From contig NC_090447.1 of NCBI RefSeq assembly GCF_031143425.1, positions 22,603,426 to 22,667,425 of the forward strand: 64,000 bases of DNA, written 5' to 3'. Below the pieces are notes generated by a model. It did no database searches. It saw only the letters and a program-made list of their open reading frames with translations, and was not told where the DNA came from. Made by a program: the position numbers and the translations under genes. The stretch's first letter is position 1. Each line of letters opens with the position of its first letter. The DNA is from Pleurodeles waltl. Lineage: Eukaryota; Chordata; Amphibia; Caudata; Salamandridae. Of this stretch, positions 12,286 through 24,185 are shown in pieces.

Positions 12286-15156
12286 AGTATGTGCCCTGTC
12301 TGTGTTCCCTGTGTGGTGCCTAACTGTATCACTGAGGCTCTGCTAACCAGAACCTCAGTGTTTATGCTCTCTCTGCTTTCTAAATTTGTCACTGCAGGCT
12401 AGTGACTAAATTTACCAATTCTCATTGGCACACTGGTTCACCCATATAATTCCCTTGTATATGGTACTGAGGTACCCAGGGTATTGGGGTTCCAGGAGAT
12501 CCCTATGGGCTGCAGCATTTCTTTTGCCACCCATACGGAGCTCAGACAATTCTTACACAGGCCTGCCACTGCAGCCTGAGTGAAATAACGTCCACGTTAT
12601 TTCACAGCCATTTTTCACTGCACGTAAGTAACTTATAAGTCAACTTTATTTCTAACCTTCACTTAGTGAAGGTTGGGTGCCAAGTTACTTAGTGTGTGGG
12701 CACCCTGGCACTAGACAAGGTGCCCCCACATCGTTCAGGGCAAATTCCCCAAACTTTGTGAGTGCAGGGACACCATTACACATGTGCACTATACCTATGT
12801 GTAGCGTCACAATGGTAACTGCGAACATGGCCATGCAACATGTCTAAGATCACGGAATTGTCACCCCAATACCATTCTGGTATTGGGGGGACAATTCCAT
12901 GATCCCCCGAGTCTCTAGTACAGAACCCGGGTACTGTCAACCTGCCTTTCCGGGGTTTACATTGCAGCTGCTGCTGCTGCCAACCCCTCAGACAGGATTC
13001 TGCCCTCCTGGGGTCCAGGCAGCTCTGGCCCAGGAAGGAAGAACAAAGGATTTCCTCTGAGAGAGGGTGTAACACCCTCTCCCTTTGGAAATAGGTGTGA
13101 AGGCTGGGGAGGAGTAGCCTCCCCCAGCCTCTGGAAATGCTTTGATGGGCACAGATGTTGCCCATCTCTGCATAAGCCAGTCTACACCAGTTTAGGGATC
13201 CCCCAGCCCTGCTTTGGTGTGAAACTGGACAATGGAAAGGGGAGTGACCACTCCCCTGACCTGTACCTCCCAGGGGAGGTGCCCAGAGCTCCTCTAGTGT
13301 GTCCCAGACCTCGGCCATCTTGGATACAGAGGTGTTGGGGCACACTGGACTGCTGTGAGTGTCCAGTGCCAGCAGGTGACGTCAGAGACTCCTTCTGATA
13401 GGCTCCTTCAGGTGTTGCTAGCCTATCCTCTCTCCTAAGTAGCCAAACCCTCTTTTCTGGCTATTTAGGGTCTCTGCTTTGGGGAATTCCTTAGATAACG
13501 AATGCAAGAGCTCATTAGAGTTCCTCTGCATCTCTCTCTTCACCTTCTGCCAAGGAATCGACTGCTGACCGTGCTGGAAGCCTGCAAAACTGCAACAAAG
13601 TAGCAAAGACGACTACTGCAACTCTGTAACGCTGATCCTGCCGCCTTCTCAACTGTTTTCCTAGTAGTGCATGCTGTGGGGGTAGTCTGCCTCCTCTCTG
13701 CACTAGAAGCTCCGAAGAAATCTCCTGTGGGTCGACGGAATCTTCCCCCTGCAACCGCAGGCACCAAAGAACTGCATTACTGGTCCTCTGGGTCCCCTCT
13801 CAGCACGACGAGCGAGGTCCCTTGAATCCAGCAACTCTGTCCAAGTGACTCTCACAGTCCAGTGACTCTTCAGTCCAAGTTTGGTGGAGGTAAGTCCTTG
13901 CCTCCCCACGCCAGACTGCATTGCTGGGAACCGCGTCTTTTGCAGCAACTCCGGCCTCTGTGCACTTCCGGTGGAAATCCTTTATGCACAGCCAAGCCTG
14001 GGTCCACGGCACTCTAACCTGCATTGCACGACTTTCTAAGTTGTCCTCAGGCGGCGTGGGACTCCTTTGTGCAACTTTGGGTGAGCACCGTTTCACTCTT
14101 CTTTGTAGTGCCTGTTCTGGCACTTCTGCGGGTGCTACCTGCTTCTGAGAGGGCTCCTTGTCTTGCTCGACGCCCCCTCTGTCCCCAGACGCAATTGGCG
14201 ACATCCTGGTCCCTCCTGGGCCACAGCAGCACCCCAAAAACCCTAACCGCACGATTTGCAGCTAGCAAGGCTTGTTGGGGTCTTTCGGCGGGAAAACACT
14301 TCTTCACGACTCTCCACGGTGTGGGGGATCCATCCTCCAAAAGGGAAGTCCCTAGCCCTTGTCGTTCCTGCAGAATCCTCAGCTTCTACTGTCCAGTAGC
14401 AGCTTCTTTGCACCCACAGCTGGCATTTCCTGGGTATCTGCCCATCTCTGACTTGCTTGTGACTTTTGGACTTGGTCCCCTTGTTCCACAGGTACCCTCG
14501 TTAGGAAATCCATTGTTGTTGCATTGCTGGTTTGTGTCTTTCCTGCAGAATTCCCCTATCACGACTTCTATGTCCTTTGGGGAACTTTAGTGCACTTTGC
14601 ACTCACTTTTCAGGGTCTTGGGGTGGGCTATTTTTCTAACCCTCACTGTTTTCTTACAGTCCCAGTGACCCTCTACAAGGTCACATAGGTTTGGGGTCCA
14701 TTCGTGGTTCGCATTCCACTTTTGGAGTATATGGTTTGTGTTGCCCCTATCCCTATGTGTCTCCATTGCATCCTATTGTAACTATACATTGTTTGCACTG
14801 TTTTCTTAGACTATACTGCATATTTTTGGTATTGTGTATTTATATCTTGTGTATATTTGCTATCCTCATACTGAGGGTACTCACTGAGATACTTTGGCAT
14901 ATTGTCATAAAAATAAAGTACCTTTATTTTTAGTATATCTGTGTATTGTGTTTTCTTATGATATTGTGCAAGTGACACTAGTGGTACTGTATGAGCTTCA
15001 CTCGTCTCCTAGTTCAGCCTAAGCTGCTCTGCTAAGCTACCATTATCTATCAGCCTAAGCTGCTAGACACCCTATACACTAATAAGGGATACCTGGGCCT
15101 GGTGCAAGGTGTAAGTACCCCTTGGTACTCACTACAAGCCAGTCCAGCCTCCTACA
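12286..15156 (+). mobile_element. LTR 2 of chain, 5' end deleted
   Basis: Collinear with LTRs 1 and 3 from the catagtatgtgccctg position to cctaca at 15156. The first ~0.1 kb, including the TGTAGG start, is missing where the upstream gag-pro remnant is fused. AATAAA is at 14912-14917. It serves as the 5' LTR of the element whose internal region starts at 15157. Confidence 0.85.
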
Positions 15157-15157
15157 T

Positions 15158-15177
15158 TGGTTGTGCAGCGGTGGGAC
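15158..15177 (+). promoter_or_regulatory. Candidate primer binding site
   Basis: tggttgtgcagcggtgggac follows the LTR after one base. It matches the motif at 9781 except for two substitutions and so resembles a tRNA-Leu 3'-end complement, with the same short gap. Confidence 0.5.
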
Positions 15178-15430
15178 AAGTACTTTGCAACTACTGACCA
15201 CTTTTGTCACTGTACTTTTCATAAGAGAAAAATATACAAAACAAGTTCAGTGTATGTACACCTAACCAAAAAGTTTTGCATTTCCTCTTTTCACTCTTTT
15301 TCTAAGTGCTGAAAAGTACCTCTAAACTTTCTAAAAGTTCTTAAAAAGTAAAAAACGTTTTTTTTCTGTCTTTCCAAAAGTTCTGAAAAACTTTTTCTTC
15401 ACTTTTTCTATCACTTAAACACTGTCTAAA

Positions 15431-17278
15431 ATGTCTGGCACAGGCCAAACTGTTGATCTGTCCAAACTTGCTTATGATCACCTTAGCTGGAAAGGAGCAA
15501 GGAGTCTCTGCATAGAGAGAGGTTTAAGTGTAGGGAAGAATCCCCCCAGAGAACTGTTAGTTAACATGCTTATAGAACAGGATAAGGCCAGAGGTGCCCC
15601 ATCTGTTGAAAAAGTAGCTAATGGTTCACAATCTGATCCAGGGACTCCCCTAGAAAAAGAGTCAGGAAAGAAACTTCCTAGCCTGCCCATTACTAGACAG
15701 CCTAGCATAGTTGGTACTGAGGTAGAGTCACACCATACTGATAGTGTTGTTTCACATCATAGCAAACGTATTCCTTCTCACCATAGTAGAAGTGATGTTT
15801 CTGTTAACCAAGCTGTTAGGATGCCTTCTGTAAGGGATGGGTCTCCTTCTGTTCATTCTCACCATACCTCTGTTTCAAGGTATGTCCCTCCCACCCACCC
15901 TGATGACAGATTGTTAGAAAGGGAGCTCAATAAATTGAGAGTGGAACAAACCAGACTGAAGCTCAAGAAGCAACAGCTGGATTTGGATAGACAGTGCTTA
16001 GAAGTGGAGAGAGAAAGACAGAAATTGGGTTTAGAAACCCATGGTGGCAGCAGCAGTATTCCCCATAGTCATCCTGCAAAAGAGCATGATTCCAGGAATC
16101 TGCACAAGATAGTTCCCCCTTATAAGGAGGGGGATGACATTAACAAATGGTTTGCTGCACTTGAGAGGGCATGTGTAGTACAGGATGTCCCTCAAAGGCA
16201 GTGGGCTGCTGTCCTATGGCTATCATTTAGTGGAAAAGGTAGGGATAGGCTCTTTACTGTGAAAGAAAGTGATGCCAATAATTTTACAGTTCTTAAGAAT
16301 GGACTCCTGGATGGTTATGGCTTAACCACTGAACAGTACAGGATGAAGTTCAGAGAGACCAAAAATGAGTCTTCACAAGACTGGGTTGATTTTGCTGACC
16401 ATTCAGTGAAGGCCTTGGAGGGGTGGTTACATGGCAGTAAAGTTACTGATTATGAAAGCCTGTATAACTTGATCCTGAGAGAGCATATTCTTAATAATTG
16501 TGTGTCTGATTTGTTGCACCAGTACTTGGTGGACTCTGATCTGACCTCTCCCCAAGAATTGGGAAAGAAGGCAGACAAATGGGTCAGAACAAGGGTGAAC
16601 AGAAAAGTTCATACAGGGGGTGACAAAGATGGCAAGAAGAAGGATGGTAAGTCTTCTGACAAAGGTGGGGACAAATCTAACAATGAGTCTTCATCAGGCC
16701 CACAAAAACACTCTGGTGGTGGTGGTGGGCCCAAATCCTCTTCCAATCAAAACAAAGAAAAGAAACCATGGTGCTATTTATGTAAAATAAAAGGCCATTG
16801 GACAACAGATCCCAGTTGTCCAAAGAAAAGCATCAAGCCTCCTACCACTACAGCCCCTACTGCTACACCTAGTGTCCCTACTAATAGCAGTGGTGGTGGG
16901 AGAAAACCTACTAGTAGCCAATCCAAGGGAGTAGCTGGGCTCACTATTGGTAACTTAGTTGGGGTTGGTCTAATTAGGGAGACCACAGAGGCTGTGTTAG
17001 TCTCTGAGGGGGCTATTGATTTAGCCACCTTGGTTGCTTGTCCCCTAAACATGGATAAGTACAAGCAACTACCCCTAATAAATGGTGTTGAGGTTCAGGC
17101 CTACAGGAGCACAGGTGCCAGTGTCACAATGGTGATAGAGAAACTGGTCCACCCTGAACAACACCTACTTGGTCACCAGTACCAAGTAACCGATGCTCAC
17201 AACAACACACTTAGCCACCCCATGGCTGTTGTAAATCTCAACTGGGGGGTGTTACTGGTCCAAAGAAAGTTGTGGTAG
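15431..17278 (+). CDS. gag-pro: Gag-protease polyprotein of Gmr1-like element, SCAN-like capsid
   Basis: A 615-codon frame starting at the first ATG after the 5' leader. Gag builds the intracellular particle and packages element RNA. Residues ~157-203 form a charged coiled coil (RELNKLRVEQTRLKLKKQQL). Residues ~225-390 are capsid: a VPPYKEGDDINKWF motif, then a segment (~300-385, from EQYRMKFRETKN to KADKWVRTR) resembling the SCAN fold, which has been traced to Gmr1-like gag. A zinc knuckle lies at 16772-16819 with spacing C-X2-C-X4-H-X6-C. Lys/Gly-rich and Ser/Thr-rich linkers flank it. The protease follows, but its active site reads STGAS (agc at 17108-17110) instead of D-T/S-G, and the frame ends inside protease after a G-run, where one G seems lost (about 17244-17249). 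Gag looks intact; protease does not. Confidence 0.85.
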   Translation: MSGTGQTVDLSKLAYDHLSWKGARSLCIERGLSVGKNPPRELLVNMLIEQDKARGAPSVEKVANGSQSDPGTPLEKESGKKLPSLPITRQPSIVGTEVESHHTDSVVSHHSKRIPSHHSRSDVSVNQAVRMPSVRDGSPSVHSHHTSVSRYVPPTHPDDRLLERELNKLRVEQTRLKLKKQQLDLDRQCLEVERERQKLGLETHGGSSSIPHSHPAKEHDSRNLHKIVPPYKEGDDINKWFAALERACVVQDVPQRQWAAVLWLSFSGKGRDRLFTVKESDANNFTVLKNGLLDGYGLTTEQYRMKFRETKNESSQDWVDFADHSVKALEGWLHGSKVTDYESLYNLILREHILNNCVSDLLHQYLVDSDLTSPQELGKKADKWVRTRVNRKVHTGGDKDGKKKDGKSSDKGGDKSNNESSSGPQKHSGGGGGPKSSSNQNKEKKPWCYLCKIKGHWTTDPSCPKKSIKPPTTTAPTATPSVPTNSSGGGRKPTSSQSKGVAGLTIGNLVGVGLIRETTEAVLVSEGAIDLATLVACPLNMDKYKQLPLINGVEVQAYRSTGASVTMVIEKLVHPEQHLLGHQYQVTDAHNNTLSHPMAVVNLNWGVLLVQRKLW

Positions 17279-20200
17279 CCTCAGATTTACCTGTAGACTG
17301 TCTACTAGGAAATGATTTGGAGACATCAGCTTGGTCAGATGTGGAGTTGGAGGCCCATGCAGCAATGCTGGGCATCCCAGGGCATATTTTTGCTTTAACC
17401 AGGGCTCAGGCCAAAAAGCAAAAAGGACAGGGTGACTTGGATCCTGGAACAATGGACCAAGTGCTCCCTAAAGCTAGGGCTAGTAGAAGTAAAGCACTAC
17501 CTACTATCCCTCCCTCTACAGTGGATTCTTCTTCTGAGGAAGAAGAATTTCCACCCTGTGCCGAACCTACACCAGAGGAGCTGGAAGCAGACACTGCTGA
17601 GCTTTTGGGTGAAGGGGGGCCTGCCAGGGAGGAACTGAGTGTGGCACAGCAGACCTGTCCCACACTAGAGGGTCTAAGGCAGCAAGCTGTCAAACAAGCA
17701 AATGGGGATGTCAGTGACTCTCAGAGTTTACTGGGAGGACAACCTCTTGTACACTGAAGCAAGGGATCCAAAACCTGGAGCTGCCAGGAGATTGGTGATT
17801 CCTCAGGAGTTCAGAAAGTTCCTCCTAACTCTTGCTCACGACATTCCCTTAGCTGGACATTTGGGGCAAATGAAAACTTGGGACAGGCTTGTTCCCTTGT
17901 TTCATTGGCCTAGAATGTCTGAGGACACAAAAGATTTTTGTAAGTCCTGTGAAACCTGTCAAGCCAGTGGCAAGGCAGGTGGCACTCCAAAGGCACCCCT
18001 TATTCCACTGCCTGTGGTTGGGGTTCCCTTTGAAAGGGTAGGGGTTGGCATAGTTGGCCCCCTTGACCCTCCTACTGCTTCAGGCAATAGGTTTATCTTG
18101 GTGGTAGTGGACCATGCCACCGGATATCCTGAAGCAATTCCTCTTAGGACCACTACAGCTCCTGCAGTGGCAACGGCCCTCCTGGGAATCTTTTCCAGGG
18201 TTGCCTTCCCAAAAGAGGTGGTATCAGACAGGGGAAGCAATTTCATGTCTGCTTACTGAAAGGCCATGTGGAAGGAGTGTGGTGTGACATACAAGTTCAC
18301 CACACCCTATCATCCACAAACAAATGGACTGGTGGAGAGATTTCACAAAACTCTCAAAGGCATGATTATGGGATTCCCTGAAAAACTCCGCAGGAGATGG
18401 GATATCCTGTTACCATGCCTCCTTTTTGCTTACAGGGAGGTACCCCAGAAAGGAGTGGGCTTCAGCCCCTTTGAACTTCTTTTTGGTCACCCTGTGGGAG
18501 GTCCTCTAACACTTGTTAAGGAGGGTTGGAAACAACCTTTAAAAGCTCCAAAGCAAGACATAGTGGACTATGTACTTGGCCTCAGATCAAGGATGGCTGA
18601 GTACGTGAAAAAGGCCAGTAAAAACCTTCAGGCCAGCCAAGAGCTCCAAAAGCAATGGCATGACCAGAAGGCTGTTTTGGTTCAGTACCAACCAGGGCAG
18701 AAAGTGTGGGTCTTGGAGCCTGTGGCCCCAAGAGCACTCCAAGATAAATGGAGTGGACCCCACACAATTGTTGAGAAGAAGGGTGAAGTCACCTACTTGG
18801 TTGACTTAGGCAATGCCAGGAGTCCCCTTAGGGTGCTCCATGTCAACCGCCTGAAACCCTACTATGACAGGGCTGATCTCACCCTGCTCATGGCAACTGA
18901 TGAGGGAAAGAAAGAAGACAGTGATCCTCTCCCTGATCTCTTCTCTTCCACAGAACAAGATGCTCTAGTGGAAGGTGTTGTACTGGCAGATTGTCTTACT
19001 GCTGAGCAGAAAGACCACTGCATAAATCTCCTGGGTCAGTTTTCTGAACTCTCCTCTACTGTGCCAGGTACCACTTCTTGGTGTGAGCACACTATAGATA
19101 CTGGAGACAGCTTGCCTGTCAAAAGTAAGATCTATAGGCAGCCTGACCATGTCAGGGACTGCATAAAACAAGAAGTTCTTAAAATGCTTGAACTGGGAGC
19201 GGTTGAGCATTCTGAAAGCCCATGGGCCTCTCCTGGGGTGCTTGTACCAAAGCCTCACTCAAAAGATGGGAAAAGAGAGATGAGGTTTTGTGTAGATTAC
19301 AGAGGTCTCAACCAAGTAACAAAAACTGAAGCTCACCCTATACCCAGGGCAGATGAGCCCATAGATACACTGGCATCTGCCAAGTATCTAAGCATCTTTG
19401 ATTTGACTGCAGGGTATTGGCAGATCAAGTTATCAGAGGATACTAAAGCAAAAACTGCATTTCCGACTATTGGAAGGCACTACCAATTCACAGTAATGCC
19501 CTTTGGTTTGAAAAATGCACCTGCCACTTTTGGTTGATGAATACAGTCCTGCAAGGGTTGGAGGCTTTTAGTGCAGCATATCTGGACGATATAGCTATCT
19601 TTAGCTCCACCTGGGATGATCACCTGGTCCACCTGTGGAAAGTTTTGGAGGCCATGCAAAAGGCAGGCCTTACTATCAAGGCTTCAAAGTGCCAGATAGG
19701 GCAGGGGAAAGTGGTTTATCTGGGACACCTGGTAGGTGGAGAACAGATTGCACCACTTCAGGGGAAAATCCAGACAATCATGGATTGGTTTCTCCCTACA
19801 ACTCAGACCCAGATGAGAGCCTTCTTAGGCCTCACTGGGTATTACAGGAGATTCATAAAAAACTATGGCTCCATTGCAGCCCCACTTAATGATCTCACTT
19901 CCAAGAAGATGCCTAAAAAGGTATTGTGGACAGCTAGCTGTCAGAAAGCTTTTGAGGAGCTCAAACAGGCCATGTGCACTGCACCTGTCCTAAAAAGCCC
20001 ATGTTACTTCAAGAAATTCATTGTTCAAACTGATGCATCTGAATTAGGGGTAGGGGCAGTCTTATCACAACTCAATTCTGAGGGCCAGGATCAACCTGTT
20101 GCTTTTATCAGCAGGAGGTTGACCCCTAGAGAAAAGCGTTGGTCTGCCATAGAGAGGGAGGCCTTTGCTGTGGTCTGGGCACTGAAGAAGTTGAGGCCAT

Positions 20201-20418
20201 ACCTGTTTGGCACTCACTTCATTGTTCAGACAGACCACAAACCTCTACTTTGGCTAAAACAAATGAAAGGTGAAAACCCTAAATTGTTTAGGTGGTCCAT
20301 ATCTCTACAGGGGATGGACTATACAGTGGAACATAGACCTGGGAGTACCCACTCCAATGCAGATGGACTCTCCAGATATTTCCACTTAGACAATGAAGAC
20401 TCATCAGGTCATGGCTAG
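17279..20418 (+). pseudogene. pol: Pol: end of protease, integrase, then RT and RNase H
   Basis: Order read along the strand: protease end (LPVDCLLGNDLE), integrase zinc finger (H-X6-H and CKSCETC, ~17834-17965), integrase core, a long C-terminal region ending LRVLHVNRLKPYY, then RT (FCVDYRGLNQ, FDLTAGYWQIKL, YLDD at 19579-19590) and RNase H (QTDASELGVGAVL, EREAFAVVWAL, TDHKPLLWL, NADGLSR). Integrase thus precedes RT, the reverse of ordinary gypsy order and the hallmark of Gmr1-like elements. Damage: the first integrase Asp is Gly (18047-18049, while Asp at 18227 and Glu at 18335 remain), an in-frame TGA at 18257, and a frame break at ~19532-19537 in RT that fits a ~5-bp deletion. A frame shift also lies between protease and integrase (~17725). 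RT and RNase H catalytic residues are intact. Confidence 0.88.
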
Positions 20419-20430
20419 TCTTCTTGTCCT

Positions 20431-20450
20431 TCGTTTGGGAGGGGGGGTTG
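20431..20450 (+). promoter_or_regulatory. Polypurine tract
   Basis: tcgtttgggagggggggttg immediately precedes the 3' LTR start tgtaggaaag at 20451. It is the expected plus-strand priming site for reverse transcription. A similar tract (tttgggggggaggggttg) precedes the LTR at 24186. Confidence 0.8.
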
Positions 20451-23437
20451 TGTAGGAAAGTACCATCTTGCCTGGCATGTTACCCCCATATTTCACTGTA
20501 TATATGTGGTTTTAGTGTATGTGTCACTGGGACCCTGCCAGCCAGGGCCCCAGTGCTCATAAGTGTGCCCTGTATGTATTCCCTGTGTGATGACTATCTC
20601 ACTGAGGCTCTGCTAACCAGAACCTCAGTGGTTATGCTCTCTCTGCTTTCTAAATTGTCACTAACAGGCTAGTGACCAATTTCACCAATTCACATTGGCA
20701 TACTGGAACACCCTTACAATTCCCTAGTATATGGTACTGAGGTACCCAGGGTATTGGGGTTCCAGGAGATCCCTATGGGCTACAGCATTTCTTTTGCCAC
20801 CCATAGGGAGCTCTGACAATTCTTACACAGGACTGCCACTGCAGCCTGAGTGAAATAACGTCCACATTATTTCACAGCCATTTACCACTGCACTTAAGTA
20901 ACTTAAAAGTCACCTATATGTCTAACCTTCACGTGGTAAAGGTTGGGTGCTAAGTTACTTAGTGTGTGGGCACCCTGGCACTAGCCAAGGTGCCCCCACA
21001 TCGTCCAGGGCAAATTCCCCGGACTTTGTGAGTGCGGGGACACCATTTCACGTGTGCACTATACATAGGTCACTACCTATGTATGGCGTCACAATGGTAA
21101 CTCCAAACATGGCCATGTAACATGTCTAAGATCATGGAAGTGTCGCCCCAATGCCATTCTGGCATTGGGGAGACAATTCCATGTTCCCCCGAGTCTCTAG
21201 CACAGACCCGGGTACTGCCAAACTACCTTTCCCAGGGTTTCACTGCAGCTGCTGCTGCTGCCAACCCCTCAGACAGGTTTCTGCCCTCCTGGGGTCCAGC
21301 CAGGCTTGGCCCAGGAAGGCAGAACAAAGGACTTCCTCAGAGAGAGGGTGTTACATTCTCTCCCTTTGGAAAAAGGTGTCAGGGCTGGGGAGGAGTAGCC
21401 TCCCCCAGCCTCTGGAAATGCTTTGATGGGCACAGATGGTGCCCATCTCTGCATAAGCCAGTCTATACCGGTTCAGGGATCCCCCAGCCCTGCTCTGGCG
21501 CGAAACTGGACAAAGGAAAGGGGAGTGACCAATCTCCTGACCTCCTAGGGGAGGTGCCCAGAGCTCCTCCAGCGTGCCCCAGACCTCTGCCATCTTGGAT
21601 TCAGAGGTGTGCTGGCACACTGGACTGCACTGAGTGGCCAGGGCCAGCAGGTGATGTCAGAGACTCCTTCTGATAGGCTCTTACCTGTGTTACTAGCCTA
21701 TCCTCCTTCCTAGGCAGCCAAACCTCCTTTTCTGGCTATTTAGGGTCTCTGCTTTGGGGAATTCTTCAGATAACGAATGCAAATGCTCATCAGAGTTCCT
21801 CTGCATCTCTCTCTTCACCTTCTGCCAAAGGATCGACCGCTGACTGCTCAGGACGGCTGCAAAACCGCAACAAAGTAGCAAAGACGACTACTGCAACCTT
21901 GTATTGCTTCATCCTGCTGGCTTTCTCGCCTGTTTCCTGGTGGTGCATGCTCTGGGGGTAGCCTGCCTCCTTTTTGCACCAGGAGCTCTGAAGAAATCTC
22001 CCGTGGGTCGACTGAATCTTCCCCCTGCAACCGCAGGCAACAAAAGACTGCATTACCTGTCCTCTGGGTCCCCTCTCAGCATGACAAGCGTGGTCCCTGG
22101 AACTCAGCAACTCTGTCCAAGTGACTCCCACAGTCCAGTGACTCTTCAGTCCAAGTTTGGTGGAGGTAAGTCCTTGCCTCCCCACGCTAGACTGCATTGC
22201 TGGGTACCGCATGATTTGCAGCTGCTCCGGCTCCTGTGCCCTCTTCCAGGATTTCCTTCGTGCATGGCCAAGCATGGGTCCCCAACACTCTAACCTGCAG
22301 TGCAAAACCGTCTGAGTTGATCCTCCGGCGTCGTGGGACTCCCTTTTCTGACTTCGGGTGGACTCCGGTTCACTCCTCTTCTAAGTGCCTGATCCGGTAC
22401 TTCTGCAGGTGCTGCCTGTTTCTGTGAGGGCTCCCTGACCTGCTGGGTGCCCCCTCTGTCTCCTCCTCCAAGTGGCGACATCCTAGTCGCTCCTGGGCCA
22501 CAGCAGCATCCAAAAACCCTAAGTGCGACCCTTGCAGCTAGCAAGGCTTGTTTGCAGTCTTTCTGCATGGGAACACCTCTGCAAGCTTTTTCACGACGTG
22601 GGACATCCATCCTCCAAAGGGGAAGTTCCTAGTCCTCTTCCTTCTTGCAGAAACCAAAGCTTCTTCCATCCAGTGGCAGCTTTTTTGCACCTTCAGCTGG
22701 CATTTCCTGGGCATCTGCCCACTCTTGACTTTGTCACGACTCTTGGACTTTGTCCCCTTGTTTCACAGGTACTCAGGTCCGGAAATCCACTGTGGTTGCT
22801 TTGCTGGTGTTGGTCTTCCTTGCAGAAACACCCTATCACGACTTCTGTGCTCTCTGTGGGTCATAGGTGCAGTTTACACCTACTTTTCAGGGTCTTGGGG
22901 TGGGCTATTTTTCTAACCCTCACTGTTTTCTTACAGTCCCAGCGACCCTCTACAAGCTCACATAGGTTTGGGGTCCATCCGTGGTTCGCATTCCACTTTT
23001 GGAGTATATGGTTTGTGTTGCCCCTATACCTATGTGCTCCTATTGCAATCTATTGTAACTTTACATTGCTTGCATTACTTCCTTTTGCTATTACTGCATA
23101 TTTTTGGTATTGTGTACATATATCTTGTGTATATTTGGCATCCTCATACTAAGGGTACTCACTGAGATACTTTTGGCATATTGTCATAAAAATAAAGCAT
23201 CTTTATTTTTAGTATATCTGTGTATTGTGTTTTCTTATGATATTGTGCATATGACACCAGTGGTATAGTAGGAGCTTTGCATGTCTCCTAGTTCAGTCTA
23301 AGCTGCTCGGCTATAGCTACCTTCTATCAGCCTAAGCTGCTAGAAACACCTCTTCTACACTAATAAGGGATAACTGGACCTGGTCCAGAGTGTAAGTACC
23401 CCTTGGTACCCACTACAAACCAGGCCATCCTCCTCCA
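20451..23437 (+). mobile_element. LTR 3 of chain, 3' LTR (2987 bp)
   Basis: Begins tgtaggaaagtacc right after the polypurine tract and ends at a slightly altered terminus, cctcctcca, at 23437 (the sisters end cctcctaca). AATAAA at 23191-23196. Collinear along its whole length with LTR 1. Frames inside it (for example 22523-23152) are not conserved in the sister LTRs. Confidence 0.88.
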
Positions 23438-24185
23438 CCCAGGGCCTGTAGATTGAATGCTACTAGTAGGCCTGCAGCACTGATCGTGCCATCCACTTAC
23501 GTAGCCCCTTAACCATGTCTCAGGCCTGCCATTGCAAGGCCTGTGTGTCCAGTTTCACTGCCACTTTGACTTGGCCTTTAAAAGTACTTGCCAAGCCTTA
23601 AACTCCCCTTTTTCTACATATAAGTCACCCCCAAGGTAGGCCCTAGGTAACCAATAGCCAGGGTGTTCTGTAGGTAAAAGGCAGGTCATGTACCTCTGTA
23701 GTTTATATGTCCTGGTAGTGGAAAACTCCTAAATTCGTTTTCCACTACTGTGAGTCCTGCTCCTTTCATAGGATGGCATTAGGGCTACCCGCATATACTG
23801 TTTGAGTGGTAGATTCTAATCTGAAAGGGGTAAACAGGTCATATTTAGAATGGCCAGAATGGTAATAGAAAATCCTGCTTATTGGTCAAGTTGGATTTAA
23901 TATTGCTATTCTAGAAATGCTACTTTTAGAAAGTGAGCATTTCTCTGCTCTTAAGTCCTTCTGTGCCTTATAATCCACATCTGGGCTGGGTTGGTTGACA
24001 GCTATCTTGTGAATTTCACCCAGACAACCACAAACACAGGATGCTCAGTCACACCTGCACACATCTGCATACTGAATGGGTCTTCCAGGACTTGAAGGGT
24101 GAAGGGCCTGACACTTACATTTCAAAGAACAGTGGCCTTCCCTCACACAATAGACTACCAAACCCCCTTTGGGGGGGAGGGGTTG
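23438..24185 (+). mobile_element. 3' non-coding remnant of another LTR element
   Basis: Non-coding, about 750 bp, containing catataagtcacccccaaggt, a string that recurs in the LTRs at 33004 and 47429. It ends in a polypurine tract (24165-24185) directly before an LTR start, so it is probably the truncated 3' internal end of the element owning LTR 24186-32544. No protein frame is recognisable. Confidence 0.5.

Larger units (their letters stand above)
6910..23437 (+). mobile_element. Gmr1-like LTR retrotransposon chain: LTR-internal-LTR-internal-LTR
   Basis: Three collinear ~2.9-kb LTRs (6910-9779, 12286-15156, 20451-23437) flank two internal regions in the same orientation. The first (9780-12285) is a deleted gag-pro remnant. 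The second (15157-20450) holds gag, protease, integrase, RT and RNase H. The two internal regions are clearly homologous but diverged at protein level (gag coiled-coil and capsid segments), so they are not a recent tandem duplication of one copy. Shared LTRs suggest LTR-LTR recombination or insertion of one element next to another. Confidence 0.8.
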
